Source: Sulfurivermis sp040755915 | GTDB lineage: Bacteria > Pseudomonadota > Gammaproteobacteria > Thiohalomonadales > Thiohalomonadaceae | NCBI GenBank assembly: GCA_040755915.1 | Contig: JBFLWM010000026.1 | Coordinates: 1-64,000 of the forward strand | Reading direction: 5' to 3' | Length of the DNA stretch: 64,000 bases | Part shown: positions 51,598-60,355 of the stretch, one piece after another | Layout: the number at the start of each line of letters is the position of its first letter | Position numbering within the stretch: position 1 is the first letter of the stretch | The notes under the pieces: generated by a model | Database searches by the model: none | What the model saw: the letters and a program-made list of their open reading frames with translations, nothing else | What the model was told of the DNA's origin: nothing | Translations under genes and position numbers: made by a program

Positions 51598-53142
51598 TCT
51601 AGCCGTACTATGAACCGCTTCATGGTTCACCAGCACCGCAGGCCTGTATTCAACCCTGGCCACATCGCCCTCGATGTAAATCCCGTCAATGAAGCTGCCG
51701 AAGAAGTGGCGCAGCTTCTTCGGGTTTTGTGTCGTCTGGATAATATCCACCAGCATGGCGCGCACCACCGCGACCTGCTCCGCTCCGATCAGAACCTGGG
51801 GCGCTGTCTCGGCCTCGAGGTCGGCGAGCTGCTGCTCCAGCCGTTTGGTTTCGTCGTTGTTCGCACGCAGGCGGCGGGTCATGTCGCCCAGGTTTGGGGC
51901 GTCCTTTCCGTATAGCTCCAGCACTTCATATAGTTTGCGGTTCCTGTTTTCGACTGCCTGCAGCTGGCCGATCACCAGGTCGCGGCGGCGGTTTCTGTCG
52001 CGGGCCCAACTGCCGGCCAGGTCGTGGATCTCCCGCAGGACCTCGCCGAGGTTTTCCTCGGTGAACACTTCGCTGGCGATGCGCTCCAGGAGCCACTCGT
52101 CCAGGGCGTCAGCCGATAGGCGGCGGTTCTCGCACCCCTCGCCGCGTTGTGCGCCGCGGCAGTTATAGTAGGCATACCGCTGGCTGCGTCCTTTTGCGGT
52201 TTCGATCTGCATGGATGAACCGCAGCTGCTGCACTTGAGTATGCCGGTGAATAGATAGGTGCTGTGCGGTGACCCGCCCCGCCCCTCTGTGGCGTCGGTC
52301 TCTATGTCCATCATGGCCTGAACTGCCTCCCATGTCGCTATATCGACGATAGGATCATGCGCCTGGATTACTGTCCACTCAGATCGTGGACGGACGGTTC
52401 TGCACTTCCCCTCGGTGCGGCGCTTGCCGAAAACGATGCGCCCCACCGACACCTCGTTGCGCAGCAGGTTGATCACCGTCGTTTTGCTCCAGCGACGCCC
52501 CCTATTCAGCAACCCACGGTCATTGAGCAAGGCGGCGATCGATTTGCCGCCATACCCCTCCAGTTTCAGCGCAAATACCTGGCGCACAATCTCAGCCTCG
52601 GCGGGTACGGGAACCAGCCGCTTGCGCTTCTCGTTGCTGCCGGCGGCCGCCGCCTCGTAGCCGAGGGGCGGGCGGCCGCCGTTCCAAAAACCCTCGCGGG
52701 CATTTTTCATCATGCTGCGGGAGGTGTCGCGGGACACCTGGCGGCTATATAGCTCATCCGTCAGTTCGAAGAACGAGTCCAGAATCCACCCTTCGTCCGT
52801 TTCCGTATTGATGTCCATGGCCGCATAAACCATTGCGGTACCGACCTGGCGCAGGCGGCGCTTGTACCATGTGGCGTCCGTCTTGTTGCGGGCAAATCTG
52901 GAGGTGGACCAGGTTATAAAAAATGACGGGGAATACAGCTCGCAGTAGGCGATGGCGTCCTGGAAGGCCGGGCGGCTATCGCTGCGGCCTGAAATGCCAT
53001 CATCACGGAATACCCTCACCACGCTGGCGCCGAGCGCTGCGGCCTTCTTCTCGCACTGTTCGAGCTGACTTTCTATCGGTAATTCCTCCTCCGCCTGGCG
53101 GACGGTGGATACACGGGCATAGATAACGGCGGTCTTTTCCAT
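51556..53142 (-). CDS. Large serine recombinase of the integrated element
   Basis: A 528-residue site-specific recombinase. The resolvase domain has the nucleophile S12 in 'YARVSTVRQ' and 'FARNKTDATW'. A recombinase domain ('GYGGKSIAALLNDRGLLNRGRRWSKTTV', landmark), a zinc ribbon ('CSSCG', 'C-R...GC') and a coiled coil ('ETKRLEQQLADLE') follow. The last residues, 'RLPRLDSNQRHTD'-like, are encoded antisense to tRNA-Asn, so the true pre-integration C-terminus may differ. It probably integrates or excises the element. No strong ribosome site is seen. Confidence 0.92.
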   Translation of the reverse strand: MEKTAVIYARVSTVRQAEEELPIESQLEQCEKKAAALGASVVRVFRDDGISGRSDSRPAFQDAIAYCELYSPSFFITWSTSRFARNKTDATWYKRRLRQVGTAMVYAAMDINTETDEGWILDSFFELTDELYSRQVSRDTSRSMMKNAREGFWNGGRPPLGYEAAAAGSNEKRKRLVPVPAEAEIVRQVFALKLEGYGGKSIAALLNDRGLLNRGRRWSKTTVINLLRNEVSVGRIVFGKRRTEGKCRTVRPRSEWTVIQAHDPIVDIATWEAVQAMMDIETDATEGRGGSPHSTYLFTGILKCSSCGSSMQIETAKGRSQRYAYYNCRGAQRGEGCENRRLSADALDEWLLERIASEVFTEENLGEVLREIHDLAGSWARDRNRRRDLVIGQLQAVENRNRKLYEVLELYGKDAPNLGDMTRRLRANNDETKRLEQQLADLEAETAPQVLIGAEQVAVVRAMLVDIIQTTQNPKKLRHFFGSFIDGIYIEGDVARVEYRPAVLVNHEAVHSTARWLPRLDSNQRHTD

Positions 53143-53151
53143 CGTTTCAGG

Positions 53152-53628
53152 TTACCCCTTCCCGCCGGCGGCGACCCGGTGGATGTGACGAACGGTAGGC
53201 GCGTCATGAAGCTCAGCCAGCAGCAGGCGGCGAATTTCGCGAGCATCATGCCCGGCCGCGGCGAGAGACTGAATAAACCGGTTCCGCTGGTAGTTGGTGT
53301 AGGTGGTGAAATTGGGGATATAGACCTCACGCCGCCCGGCCGCGGCGCGCTCATCATCAAGGGTACGCCATGTCTCCAGGAATGCGTCCACGCCGATCTG
53401 CTCGGCGACGCGCAGCCAGGCAGCGCCGATTCCCATCTCGCGCAGCTCCACCAGCCGCGGGTCGCGCGCGTTTTTTGTATCGCCCCCTACCGGGGGCTCA
53501 GGCTGTATGTAGATATCTGGGTACCCACCCCCCCCGGGAACAGGGGGCGTTCCTTCCTGCCGAGCCCCCACCCCCTGCGCCTGGCCCTGTCCTTTCTGAT
53601 CTGAGCTGCGTTTTCCTGACCTATCCAC
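53152..53628 (-). CDS. Hypothetical protein of the integrated element
   Basis: A 158-residue protein with a GTG start. It has a low-complexity N-terminus rich in Gly, Gln and Pro, then a helical domain ('ELREMGIGAAWLRVAEQIG', 'YTNYQRNRFIQSLAAAGHDAREIRRLL', landmarks). The second block looks like a helix-turn-helix or phage small-protein fold, but no family is recognised. It ends 9 bp before the recombinase start, so the two are likely cotranscribed. Confidence 0.6.
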   Translation of the reverse strand: MDRSGKRSSDQKGQGQAQGVGARQEGTPPVPGGGGYPDIYIQPEPPVGGDTKNARDPRLVELREMGIGAAWLRVAEQIGVDAFLETWRTLDDERAAAGRREVYIPNFTTYTNYQRNRFIQSLAAAGHDAREIRRLLLAELHDAPTVRHIHRVAAGGKG

Positions 53629-53830
53629 AGTCTGTACCCCGCATTCTTTCGTTGTTGTTCCTTCCTCAACTGCGCCTTATGTGATTGTGCGCAGTTCAGC
53701 CCCTAGACGATTTAGCCCGTTTCAAGGCCGAGTTCTGAGGGGTGCCACACCCACCCGCAAACGCCCACCACTCCGTGCCTGTAGATACGGCGGAGGGGCG
53801 GCCAAGGTGAGTTCCAAGCCCTTGCGCGCA

Positions 53831-54847
53831 TCAAGAGGGGCGCCCCTTGCTCCGCTCCAGGTGTCGCGCCAGGTCAGAGACAGGGGTGCGCATCTTCCGC
53901 AGTGGTGAGGCCTGGTCGACCACGGCGGCCTTCTTGCGCATGGCCAGCGTTGTGTAGACCTGGGTGGTCTTCGGGTCGGCGTGGCCTAGCAGGTCCTGGC
54001 GCACCAGCAGGTCGACGTCTGACTCTGCCAGCTCGGTACCGAACAGGTGGCGCAGCGCGTGCGGGTGCAGCTCCTCGATGGGGATGCCGGCCCTCTCGCC
54101 GTAGAGCCGCAGTCGCTTGAAGAAGCGGCGATCCGACAGACGGCGCGCCTCGCCGTGGTACTCATGAGGCGGGATCATCCTATTCATCGTGGAAACCCAC
54201 AGCACGCGCTCACCGGTTGGCAGCGTGCGGTCGATGCCCTCCAGGTCATGGTGACCGAGGTACGCATGTATAAGGAGTGCCGTCTCGGTCGGCGCCGGCA
54301 CCAGGCGTTCCTTGTCGCCCTTCTCACGGAACCGGATCGCCAGGCGTTCGCGGCCGGCGTCGGCGTACCAGATCAGATCCTCCTCATTGAGCCCCATCAC
54401 ACCGGAGATTCGAGGCCCGCAGCCGATGATCACCGAGAGGATCGCCGCGTCACGCACGCCCAGGAAGTCGCCCAAGTCGCACTGCATGAGCAGCTTTTCG
54501 GCATTGCCCAGGGACATGGCGCGGGGAAGGCGGCGGCCGGTCTTGGGGTAGTCGATGCCGGCGGCAGGGTTGCCGGCGATGTGGCCATGCTGGAAGGCCC
54601 AGGTGTAGAAGCCGCGGATTGCAGCCACCAGCGGCCGTCGCGCCCTGGGTGCCAGTTTCAGCTCCTGGTGGGCGTGCAGACCGGTGAACGCCTCGAGGTC
54701 ATCGCGGGTGGCTTGGTGCAGCTGCTGCCCGCGCTGTTTCAGGAACGCCGCCAGACGGCCCAGGGCCTGGCGATACTTGGCGGCGGTCCGCTCGGCCCTG
54801 CCTCGGTTGTGCTCCAGCCAGGTGATATAGCTCTCGATCAGGTCCAA
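53831..54847 (-). CDS. Tyrosine recombinase (XerC/D-like)
   Basis: A 338-residue recombinase: an N-terminal SAM-like domain ('YITWLEHNRGRAERTAAKYRQAL', landmark) and a catalytic domain with 'GPRISG' (Arg I), 'HPHALRHLFG' (His-x-x-Arg), 'LLGHADPKTT' and the Tyr in 'QVYTTL'. TTG at 54847 has GGAGG seven bases upstream; a GTG at 54892 is possible. The stop of a 70-residue frame lies just before the TTG, which suggests coupling. Confidence 0.88.
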   Translation of the reverse strand: MDLIESYITWLEHNRGRAERTAAKYRQALGRLAAFLKQRGQQLHQATRDDLEAFTGLHAHQELKLAPRARRPLVAAIRGFYTWAFQHGHIAGNPAAGIDYPKTGRRLPRAMSLGNAEKLLMQCDLGDFLGVRDAAILSVIIGCGPRISGVMGLNEEDLIWYADAGRERLAIRFREKGDKERLVPAPTETALLIHAYLGHHDLEGIDRTLPTGERVLWVSTMNRMIPPHEYHGEARRLSDRRFFKRLRLYGERAGIPIEELHPHALRHLFGTELAESDVDLLVRQDLLGHADPKTTQVYTTLAMRKKAAVVDQASPLRKMRTPVSDLARHLERSKGRPS

Positions 54848-54849
54848 TT

Positions 54850-55062
54850 TCAGGCCTCCACGGAGGACGGGGGCAGATAACAAACCGCGCACTTGCGCAC
54901 CCGGCCTATTTTACCCCTATCCGATTGAATTACCGACAAAAACCCCTGCGCAAGTCTGCGCAATTCAGAGGCGCAGAGCGCACCAAACCGCGCACACTTA
55001 AAGTACTTTCTCAAGTAGACATGCGCAGCACTGTCCATCGGCTTCCTTCCTCTTCCAGGCAT
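54850..55062 (-). CDS. Small open frame coupled to the tyrosine recombinase
   Basis: A 70-residue frame starting MPGRGRKPMD, basic, with the block 'YLRKYFKCARFGALCASELRRLAQGF' (landmark) and a closing pair of cysteines. Its stop TGA ends 2 bp before the recombinase TTG. GAGAAAAG precedes the ATG. No family is recognised; it could be an excisionase-like helper or a chance frame. A longer open frame to 55401 crosses the tandem repeats and is unlikely. Confidence 0.4.
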   Translation of the reverse strand: MPGRGRKPMDSAAHVYLRKYFKCARFGALCASELRRLAQGFLSVIQSDRGKIGRVRKCAVCYLPPSSVEA

Positions 55063-55114
55063 CTTTTCTCTTTCTCTCTCAATAAGTTGATTTAGAGAGA
55101 GAGAGATAAAGAGG

Positions 55115-55220
55115 GGCGCGGCCAGGAAACGAACCGGCGCGGAAAACAGACAAATAGGCGCGGAAAACAGGCCGACCGGCGCGAAAATCGACCAAACCCG
55201 GCAGAAAAACGCCTCCAGCA
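55115..55220. repeat. Tandem 21-22-bp iteron-like repeats
   Basis: Five units in a row: 55115-55135, 55136-55156, 55157-55177, 55178-55199 and a degenerate 55200-55220. Each begins GGCGCG or GGCAG followed by a GAAAAC-type segment. Units 2 and 3 share their first 14 bases. The block is bracketed by a 10-bp direct repeat TCAATAAGTT at 55079-55088 and 55221-55230. A spacing of two helical turns suggests cooperative protein binding. Confidence 0.7.
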
Positions 55221-55400
55221 TCAATAAGTTAAAGTCAAATAGTTGGCGTCTGCGCAGATTATCCGCGCCGCCCCCGCCTACCTTCTCGGCTCCGGCCGCT
55301 GAAAGCGGCAAAATCTGTCCGGCTCGACCCATGGGCGCGGCGCTACTCGTCAGGGGGTGCGGGGGTGAGGGAGAAGAAGAGCGCCGGCATAGCCAGCGCA

Positions 55401-55452
55401 ACCACTGCCTGCGGCAGTGGTAATAAGGTGCGCCAGGCCGTTGGCCTGGCGC
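55401..55452. repeat. Two hairpins downstream of the cytosine methyltransferase
   Basis: ACCACTGCC/GGCAGTGGT around TGC at 55401-55421, and GCGCCAGGCC/GGCCTGGCGC around GTT at 55430-55452. They lie just past the methyltransferase stop (minus strand). No T-run follows, so Rho-independent termination is doubtful. Confidence 0.65.
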
Positions 55453-55498
55453 TCTATATATAGGTGCCTGGAAGGCAAGGCGGTGTTTCCTGCCGTCA

Positions 55499-56437
55499 TC
55501 ATGCCGCCGTGGCCAAGGCTGCGATCAGGTCGGCTGCCACCGGTGGGCATACAGCGTTCCCAAGCAGGTGGATTGCATCGCGCCGGGTCTCCGGCAACAA
55601 GTACGACGCACGGAATCCCATTGCCGCGCGCAGCTCTGTCGGCTGCAGCATTCGCATCCGCTCGCCGTCAATGACGGCCCAGCGGTCGACGGTCGTAACG
55701 GTTCCCAGCGGCCGATGGATGCTCCTCCCCTTCAATCCGCTGCCGCTCGAGTAATAGGGGATCAGGAAGCGATCCCCGAATTCTCGGCGTCCGGCCTGTA
55801 TTCGATCCAAAGTCTTCTTGCTGCGGCCAGGCCGATGTATCTGGCTCCAGTCGTGGGCGTCCCATTCGATAAAACTGGCAGCATGTGCCTCCTGGCGCTT
55901 TGGCAGGGGGAGCTTTATAGGGTGCCTCGACTTGGCGCACACCAGGAACAGCCTGACGCGGTTTTGAGGAACTCCATGGTCTGCTGAGTCGATGATGTGC
56001 GGGGAGACCGAGTAGCCAAGCCGATGCAACGCATCGACCCAGGACGGATAAAGAACCCATCTGGTGAAGTTGGGGACGTTCTCTATCACGGCATAGTCGC
56101 TGCGATGGTGCTCAAGGCAGCCGACAGGCGCCCATGCCGTACTTCGCAGGGCATCGTGGTGAGGCTTTTCCTTTCCCCTTGCTGGGGTGTGTCCTTGGCA
56201 TGCAGGCGATGCCAGGAGGACATCGTGCTTTGGCACGTTTCGCCAGTCGGCCTGCATGAGGTCCTGCTGCACGTGGACGACAGTCGGGTGATTTGCCGCA
56301 TGAAACCGGCATGCCACTGGCCAATGATTCGCGGCCCAAACCACGCGAGCTCCGGCCTCTTGCGCGCCAGCGGAAAAACCACCAAGGCCCGCGAAGAGAT
56401 CAACGACATCTAGCCGTTGCGCCACGCAGTTACCCAT
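55499..56437 (-). CDS. DNA (cytosine-5) methyltransferase
   Basis: A 312-residue C5 methyltransferase. Motif I 'VVDLFAGLGGFSAG', motif IV 'LASPACQGHTPARG' with the catalytic Cys, motif VI 'VIENVPNF', motif VIII 'QNRVRLFLV' and motif X 'LLGNAVCPPVA' are all present. Motif IV reads ACQ instead of the usual PCQ. ATG at 56437 has GGAGG nine bases before it. It overlaps the end of the 56430-56996 gene. No cognate restriction enzyme is adjacent, so it is probably an orphan phage-type enzyme. Confidence 0.9.
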   Translation of the reverse strand: MGNCVAQRLDVVDLFAGLGGFSAGAQEAGARVVWAANHWPVACRFHAANHPTVVHVQQDLMQADWRNVPKHDVLLASPACQGHTPARGKEKPHHDALRSTAWAPVGCLEHHRSDYAVIENVPNFTRWVLYPSWVDALHRLGYSVSPHIIDSADHGVPQNRVRLFLVCAKSRHPIKLPLPKRQEAHAASFIEWDAHDWSQIHRPGRSKKTLDRIQAGRREFGDRFLIPYYSSGSGLKGRSIHRPLGTVTTVDRWAVIDGERMRMLQPTELRAAMGFRASYLLPETRRDAIHLLGNAVCPPVAADLIAALATAA

Positions 56438-56996
56438 TGGCATGTGCCTCCATCGCCGTTGATTCCGCCACGCCCTCGATCAGTCGCAGGTTCTGCGCCT
56501 GGCGGATGCCGTCTTTTGTGGCATTGATGATGCGGCACAGGTACTGGTAATCAGGGTTCGGCTTATGCGGGATGTTGTGCCACCATTCATCACCGAAAAT
56601 GGAGTGCATGGCGTCGGTGTCGATTTCGCATTCGCGCTCCACCGAGTGGCTCAGCCGCTCGAACAAATCTCTGGCCTCTTCCTGACTGATGCCGTACTGC
56701 CTGCGCTCAGATAGCAGTTCAGCCTTTGCCGCCTGGTTCAGTCCGTTGTAATCAGGCAGGCTCGAGCGCATGTTCGATAGTTTGTTGGCTAAATAATCCT
56801 CGTCGCAGGACAGGATGAACTCGGCGATCGTCCTATCTCCCATGCCTCCCCAGTACGCCGTCCAGGACTGCCCGTAACAGTTGATCGTGATTCGCCCCTG
56901 CCGTGGCGCTATGTCGTCCAGGAACACCTCGATCGGGTCGAGACGGTCCGCCCCCTCTATCCTGAGTTTCTGCTGTGTCGAAACGGTGATCTGCAT
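56430..56996 (-). CDS. Phage-type hypothetical protein (188 aa)
   Basis: A 188-residue soluble protein with GGAGG before the ATG. 'QGRITINCYGQSWTAYWGGMGDRTIAEFIL' (landmark) is a segment I associate with uncharacterised phage proteins, together with 'YLANKLSNM' and a helical C-terminus. No enzymatic motif is evident. It sits between the small gene at 57026 and the methyltransferase, in one minus-strand run. Confidence 0.7.
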   Translation of the reverse strand: MQITVSTQQKLRIEGADRLDPIEVFLDDIAPRQGRITINCYGQSWTAYWGGMGDRTIAEFILSCDEDYLANKLSNMRSSLPDYNGLNQAAKAELLSERRQYGISQEEARDLFERLSHSVERECEIDTDAMHSIFGDEWWHNIPHKPNPDYQYLCRIINATKDGIRQAQNLRLIEGVAESTAMEAHANG

Positions 56997-57025
56997 ACCT
57001 TTATCCTCCGGCTTAGCTCGCTTCG

Positions 57026-57256
57026 CTATAAAGAAAGAAGCCCGGGGGCGTCTTGCTCTCCCTGGCTTACCTGATCCACCCAGTACCGCCCGGAGCGGTG
57101 ATACAGCGCCTCGTACTCGCTCAGCAGCTGCCGGGTACTGGCCATGTCGCTGCCGGCCTCTCGGCCCGTGTCCGCATACTCCTCGAGGTCGCGCGCCATG
57201 CGGTGCATGAGCTGCAGCGCCTCGTCCAGGGTCACCTCTTCATATTCATGGGGCAT
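57026..57256 (-). CDS. Small acidic hypothetical protein
   Basis: A 76-residue, helix-rich protein ('LDEALQLMHRMARDLEEYADTG', landmark). The second of two ATGs (57256) is favoured: GGAGG lies nine bases before it but only three before the first. It overlaps the primase 3' end by 11 bp. No family is recognised. Confidence 0.6.
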   Translation of the reverse strand: MPHEYEEVTLDEALQLMHRMARDLEEYADTGREAGSDMASTRQLLSEYEALYHRSGRYWVDQVSQGEQDAPGLLSL

Positions 57257-59987
57257 TGGCATATCCCTCCTGCTTCTCCGCTACATGCAGCCCGTACTCG
57301 GCCATCTTCTCCAGGTTCAGCCCGACCATATGGGTCTGGCGGTGGTTGCCGATGGTGGCGCTGGTGTCCTCGAGGTGAATCAGGCCCGCCTCTCGCAGCT
57401 GTGACTTGAACACCCGATCGGACTTGACCGGCAGCTGGTCCCAGATGGCGCGCAGGCCGGGGCTGGTCTTGATGTGGTGCATGCAGTGCGAGGTCATGAT
57501 CGCCAGGTAGGCGCGGCCCTCGGCGTCATGCTCGACCTTGTACGGGTAGTGGTACTTGTTGCCTGCGATCTCGCTGCAGATGGTGGAGAGTATCCATACC
57601 CACGGATGGCGGTCGCCGCTGGTTTCGCTGATGTGGGCGTTCATCTCGGCCCAGAGGTCATGCAGCAGGTTGCCGTAGTTGTTCGGGATTTCGAGGAACT
57701 CGCAGAGCAGGCGCCAGGCGGTGACCAGAGCGCTGTAGTTCTCCACCATGCGGCGGGCGCCGGAGTCCTGGCCGGTGGCGCGGCACATCTTGCTGCACTG
57801 TTCGCGGCTGGCGGCGTGCATCTCCATCAGGCGGTCGCGGGTCAGGGTGGAGAGGAACTCGAGCCACTGGCGCACAGGGAAGCGCGGCAGGCCTTCGGGC
57901 ATCAGCGGGCCGGGGTCCTTGAGGCTGACGCGCACCAGCTTGCCGATCAGACTGTCCACCGGCACGTCTTCGCCGGCGAGCAGCACCGGCGCGCTCAGCA
58001 GGTATTCGGTCATGTCGGAGCCGCGGCGGGTGACGGTGTACTGATAGTTCTCCTGGAGCATGGCTACCGCCTTGTCGATGACGTCCTGCCGCCGGGCGGA
58101 GATTTCCTCCCAGCCCACCGGGTGGCTGGTGTGGCTGATGGTGGTCAACAGGCGGAACTCGGTTTGCAGCGACTGCCCGGAAAACATCTGGAAGGCGATG
58201 GTGCGCTCGAGGCGCTTGATCAGGGTGGACTTGCCGGCGCCCTTGCGCGCCTGCAGGGTGAGGTGCGGCCAGTAGCCCAGCAGCGGCTTGAGGTGTCCGC
58301 CCAGTGACCAGACCAGCAGCAGCGCCGCGGCGTTGTGCTTGAACGTGCCCTGGTAGGCGTCCAGCACCCGCTTGCCGTCTGCCGGGGAGCCGGAGGGGAA
58401 CCGCAGGTTGTGATACTGGCATTGCTTCTCCGGGTCGACGAAAAAGCAATCCTTCCCCTCATTCACCTGCAGCTTGCCGTCGCGCCAGGCGAGGCCCACG
58501 AAGTTCACCGCATCCCGCGCGCCCAGGTGGGCGGCGCGCTCCAGGATGGTGAGCATGCGGGAGAAGGCCGCCGGCGCGAACACCGGGCCGAACTTTTTCC
58601 ACTGATCCACGTTGTGCAGCTGCTCGTCGGCGAACACCTTGCGCTCCAGCTTCGAACCGTGGCGCGGCACCTGCACAGAGCAGGCAAACAGCGTGCGCGG
58701 CTGGCTGTCCTGCTCGCCGCTCATCACGGAGACGGCCGAGGCGATGGTGACGCGGGATAGGCCGGCTACGCGGAAGCCGCAGAGGTCGCCGAAATTTAGC
58801 TTGTCCGGGCCGCCGTCGTCGTCCTTCTCCACCTTGTTGACGTAGGTGGTGAAGTCCTCCTTGGCCCGGTACAGCCAGTATTTGCCGAAGTCGTGGGGCG
58901 GCAGGAAGAGGCGCGGCCGTCCCTTGCGCTTGTCGGCGTCGCCACACAGCCCGGGGATGATCCAGGGCTCGAACTTATCGCGGATCAGGTGTTTCAGGGC
59001 GTCGGCGCCCTCGGCTTTCAGAATGTCGTTGACGTCGTTGTGCTCCCAGTCGGCCTGGTCAACCAGGTGCGCGGCGATATCCAGGGCGGTGAGGCGTTCG
59101 TACAGTGTCCAGGCCGCCTCGGCACCGGGCCGCTTGCCGTGCTCGTCCGGCTCGTCGTTGTCCATGCAGATGATGTTCTTCTTGCCCTGCCCCAGGGTCA
59201 GGTCGATGTTGCCGGCATTGCCGGTGCCGCGAATGGAGACGGCCGCCACGCCCTTGAGCCCGCAGCTCTCGACGGACAGCGCATTGATCGACGACTCCAC
59301 CCAGTAGATGGTGTGCGCCTTCTTGAGCCGCTGCGCGTCGGCGAACCAGGGGAAGCCGAACTTCTCCCCCTGTGTCTGCGTCTTCACGCCGCCGTTCAGC
59401 TCCGGATCCTGGTAGCGCATATCGACCGCCACCGTGCGGCCGTCCACCAGGTTGCGCACGATGAAGGCCACGCCCTCGCCGCCATAGCCCGGCTGGCCCT
59501 GCTCCACCTTGGTGGAGGTCCAGGCATTCCAGCCCACCGCCCCCTTCTGCACCGCCCGCTCCGCCACCTCCTTGGAGATGCCGCGCTGCTCCACCAGCCA
59601 GGTGATCGCCTTCTCCTTCCAGCCCGGCGAGTCCTGATCGTCGCGGCACTTGAGGGCGATCCACTCCACGGTGGAGAGCTGGCGCTTCTCGCCCTGATCC
59701 GGCTTGTCGAAGGGGATGCCGTACTGCTCATGCAGCCACTTCACGGCCTCGCTGGTGTCAAGGCCGCGGACGTATTCAACCAGGTCGACAATGTCGCCGC
59801 CCTTGTCGCCGCTGTAGTCCCGCCAGGTGTCCGGGCTGTTCTTCGAAGCAGGGATCGCCAGTGATGGATTCTTATCCTTGTGGTGCGGGCTCTTGTAATT
59901 CCCCCCGCTCTTGGGGCGCTCCAGACCCAGGCGCTCGGCCAGGTCGTGCAGGTCGATGCGTATTTTTAATTCTGCGATGGTTGCCAC
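57246..59987 (-). CDS. Phage-type DNA primase-helicase (DUF927-like)
   Basis: A 913-residue protein with a GTG start. The N-terminus ('YKSPHHKDKNPSLAI') resembles a primase zinc-finger module but lacks the full CHC2 cysteines. A TOPRIM-like part follows ('IYWVESSINALSVES' with Glu; 'ICMDNDEPDEHG' with Asp pair). The C-terminal half is a DUF927-like helicase with Walker A 'RKGAGKST' and 'VGWEEISARRQ'. It would prime and unwind DNA for element replication. The longest gene of the element. Confidence 0.85.
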   Translation of the reverse strand: MATIAELKIRIDLHDLAERLGLERPKSGGNYKSPHHKDKNPSLAIPASKNSPDTWRDYSGDKGGDIVDLVEYVRGLDTSEAVKWLHEQYGIPFDKPDQGEKRQLSTVEWIALKCRDDQDSPGWKEKAITWLVEQRGISKEVAERAVQKGAVGWNAWTSTKVEQGQPGYGGEGVAFIVRNLVDGRTVAVDMRYQDPELNGGVKTQTQGEKFGFPWFADAQRLKKAHTIYWVESSINALSVESCGLKGVAAVSIRGTGNAGNIDLTLGQGKKNIICMDNDEPDEHGKRPGAEAAWTLYERLTALDIAAHLVDQADWEHNDVNDILKAEGADALKHLIRDKFEPWIIPGLCGDADKRKGRPRLFLPPHDFGKYWLYRAKEDFTTYVNKVEKDDDGGPDKLNFGDLCGFRVAGLSRVTIASAVSVMSGEQDSQPRTLFACSVQVPRHGSKLERKVFADEQLHNVDQWKKFGPVFAPAAFSRMLTILERAAHLGARDAVNFVGLAWRDGKLQVNEGKDCFFVDPEKQCQYHNLRFPSGSPADGKRVLDAYQGTFKHNAAALLLVWSLGGHLKPLLGYWPHLTLQARKGAGKSTLIKRLERTIAFQMFSGQSLQTEFRLLTTISHTSHPVGWEEISARRQDVIDKAVAMLQENYQYTVTRRGSDMTEYLLSAPVLLAGEDVPVDSLIGKLVRVSLKDPGPLMPEGLPRFPVRQWLEFLSTLTRDRLMEMHAASREQCSKMCRATGQDSGARRMVENYSALVTAWRLLCEFLEIPNNYGNLLHDLWAEMNAHISETSGDRHPWVWILSTICSEIAGNKYHYPYKVEHDAEGRAYLAIMTSHCMHHIKTSPGLRAIWDQLPVKSDRVFKSQLREAGLIHLEDTSATIGNHRQTHMVGLNLEKMAEYGLHVAEKQEGYANAP

Positions 59988-60026
59988 TGGCGAACGCTCC
60001 AGATTTCAAAATTTGGGGGTGTGTTT

Positions 60027-60335
60027 TTATAGTGTTCGTGGTGACGCCACGCGCGGCATGCTCTTGCGCAGCCCGGCGAGGACGGCCGACCAGCCCGCGC
60101 GGGCCTTCCAGGGCTGACCGTCAGCCACCACCCGATAGCAGTCGATGCGGTCGGAGCGGTACAGGTCCAGGCGGTGCACCACGCGGCCGTGGTCGTAGTC
60201 GATGATCACGATGCGGCGGCGCAGGTGCGGCAATTCGGCTGGGTAGTCCGGCGCGTCGCCGTCCAGGCGCAGCCGTTCTCTCGCCTCGCGAGCTGCGGCG
60301 AGACGCTGCCGGTATCTGTTCGTTCTTCGATACAT
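60027..60335 (-). CDS. Small basic hypothetical protein
   Basis: A 102-residue protein: a basic N-terminal helix ('YRRTNRYRQRLAAAREARERLRL', landmark), then 'RRRIVIIDYDHGRVVHRLDLYRSDRIDCYRVV' (landmark), a small strand-rich module. The ATG at 60335 with GGAG 10 bases upstream is preferred. It starts 20 bp after the stop of the DUF4326 gene. Family unknown. Confidence 0.6.
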   Translation of the reverse strand: MYRRTNRYRQRLAAAREARERLRLDGDAPDYPAELPHLRRRIVIIDYDHGRVVHRLDLYRSDRIDCYRVVADGQPWKARAGWSAVLAGLRKSMPRVASPRTL

Positions 60336-60355
60336 ACCTTGCACGCTCCGGATAA

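Larger units (their letters stand above)
55063..55498. other. Gene-free control region between the methyltransferase and recombinase genes
   Basis: About 436 bp without a supported gene. It holds a polypurine dyad (CTCTCTC at 55074-55080 against GAGAGAGAG at 55095-55103), the 21-bp tandem repeats at 55115-55220, and two hairpins at 55401-55452. The layout resembles a replication or transcription control region. Confidence 0.55.

Noticed and set aside
55115..55220. Tandem repeats considered as a CRISPR array
   Set aside because: Units follow each other directly at 21-22 bp with no spacers, and no cas genes are present.
54850..55401. 183-codon frame across the iteron-like repeats
   Set aside because: Its N-terminal two thirds translates tandem repeats and hairpins; only the last 70 codons are kept, with low confidence.
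57000..57025. Possible third attC-like site near GCTTAGCTCGCTTCGCTA
   Set aside because: Resembles an attC centre by eye, but no inverse RYYYAAC/GTTRRRY cores flank it.
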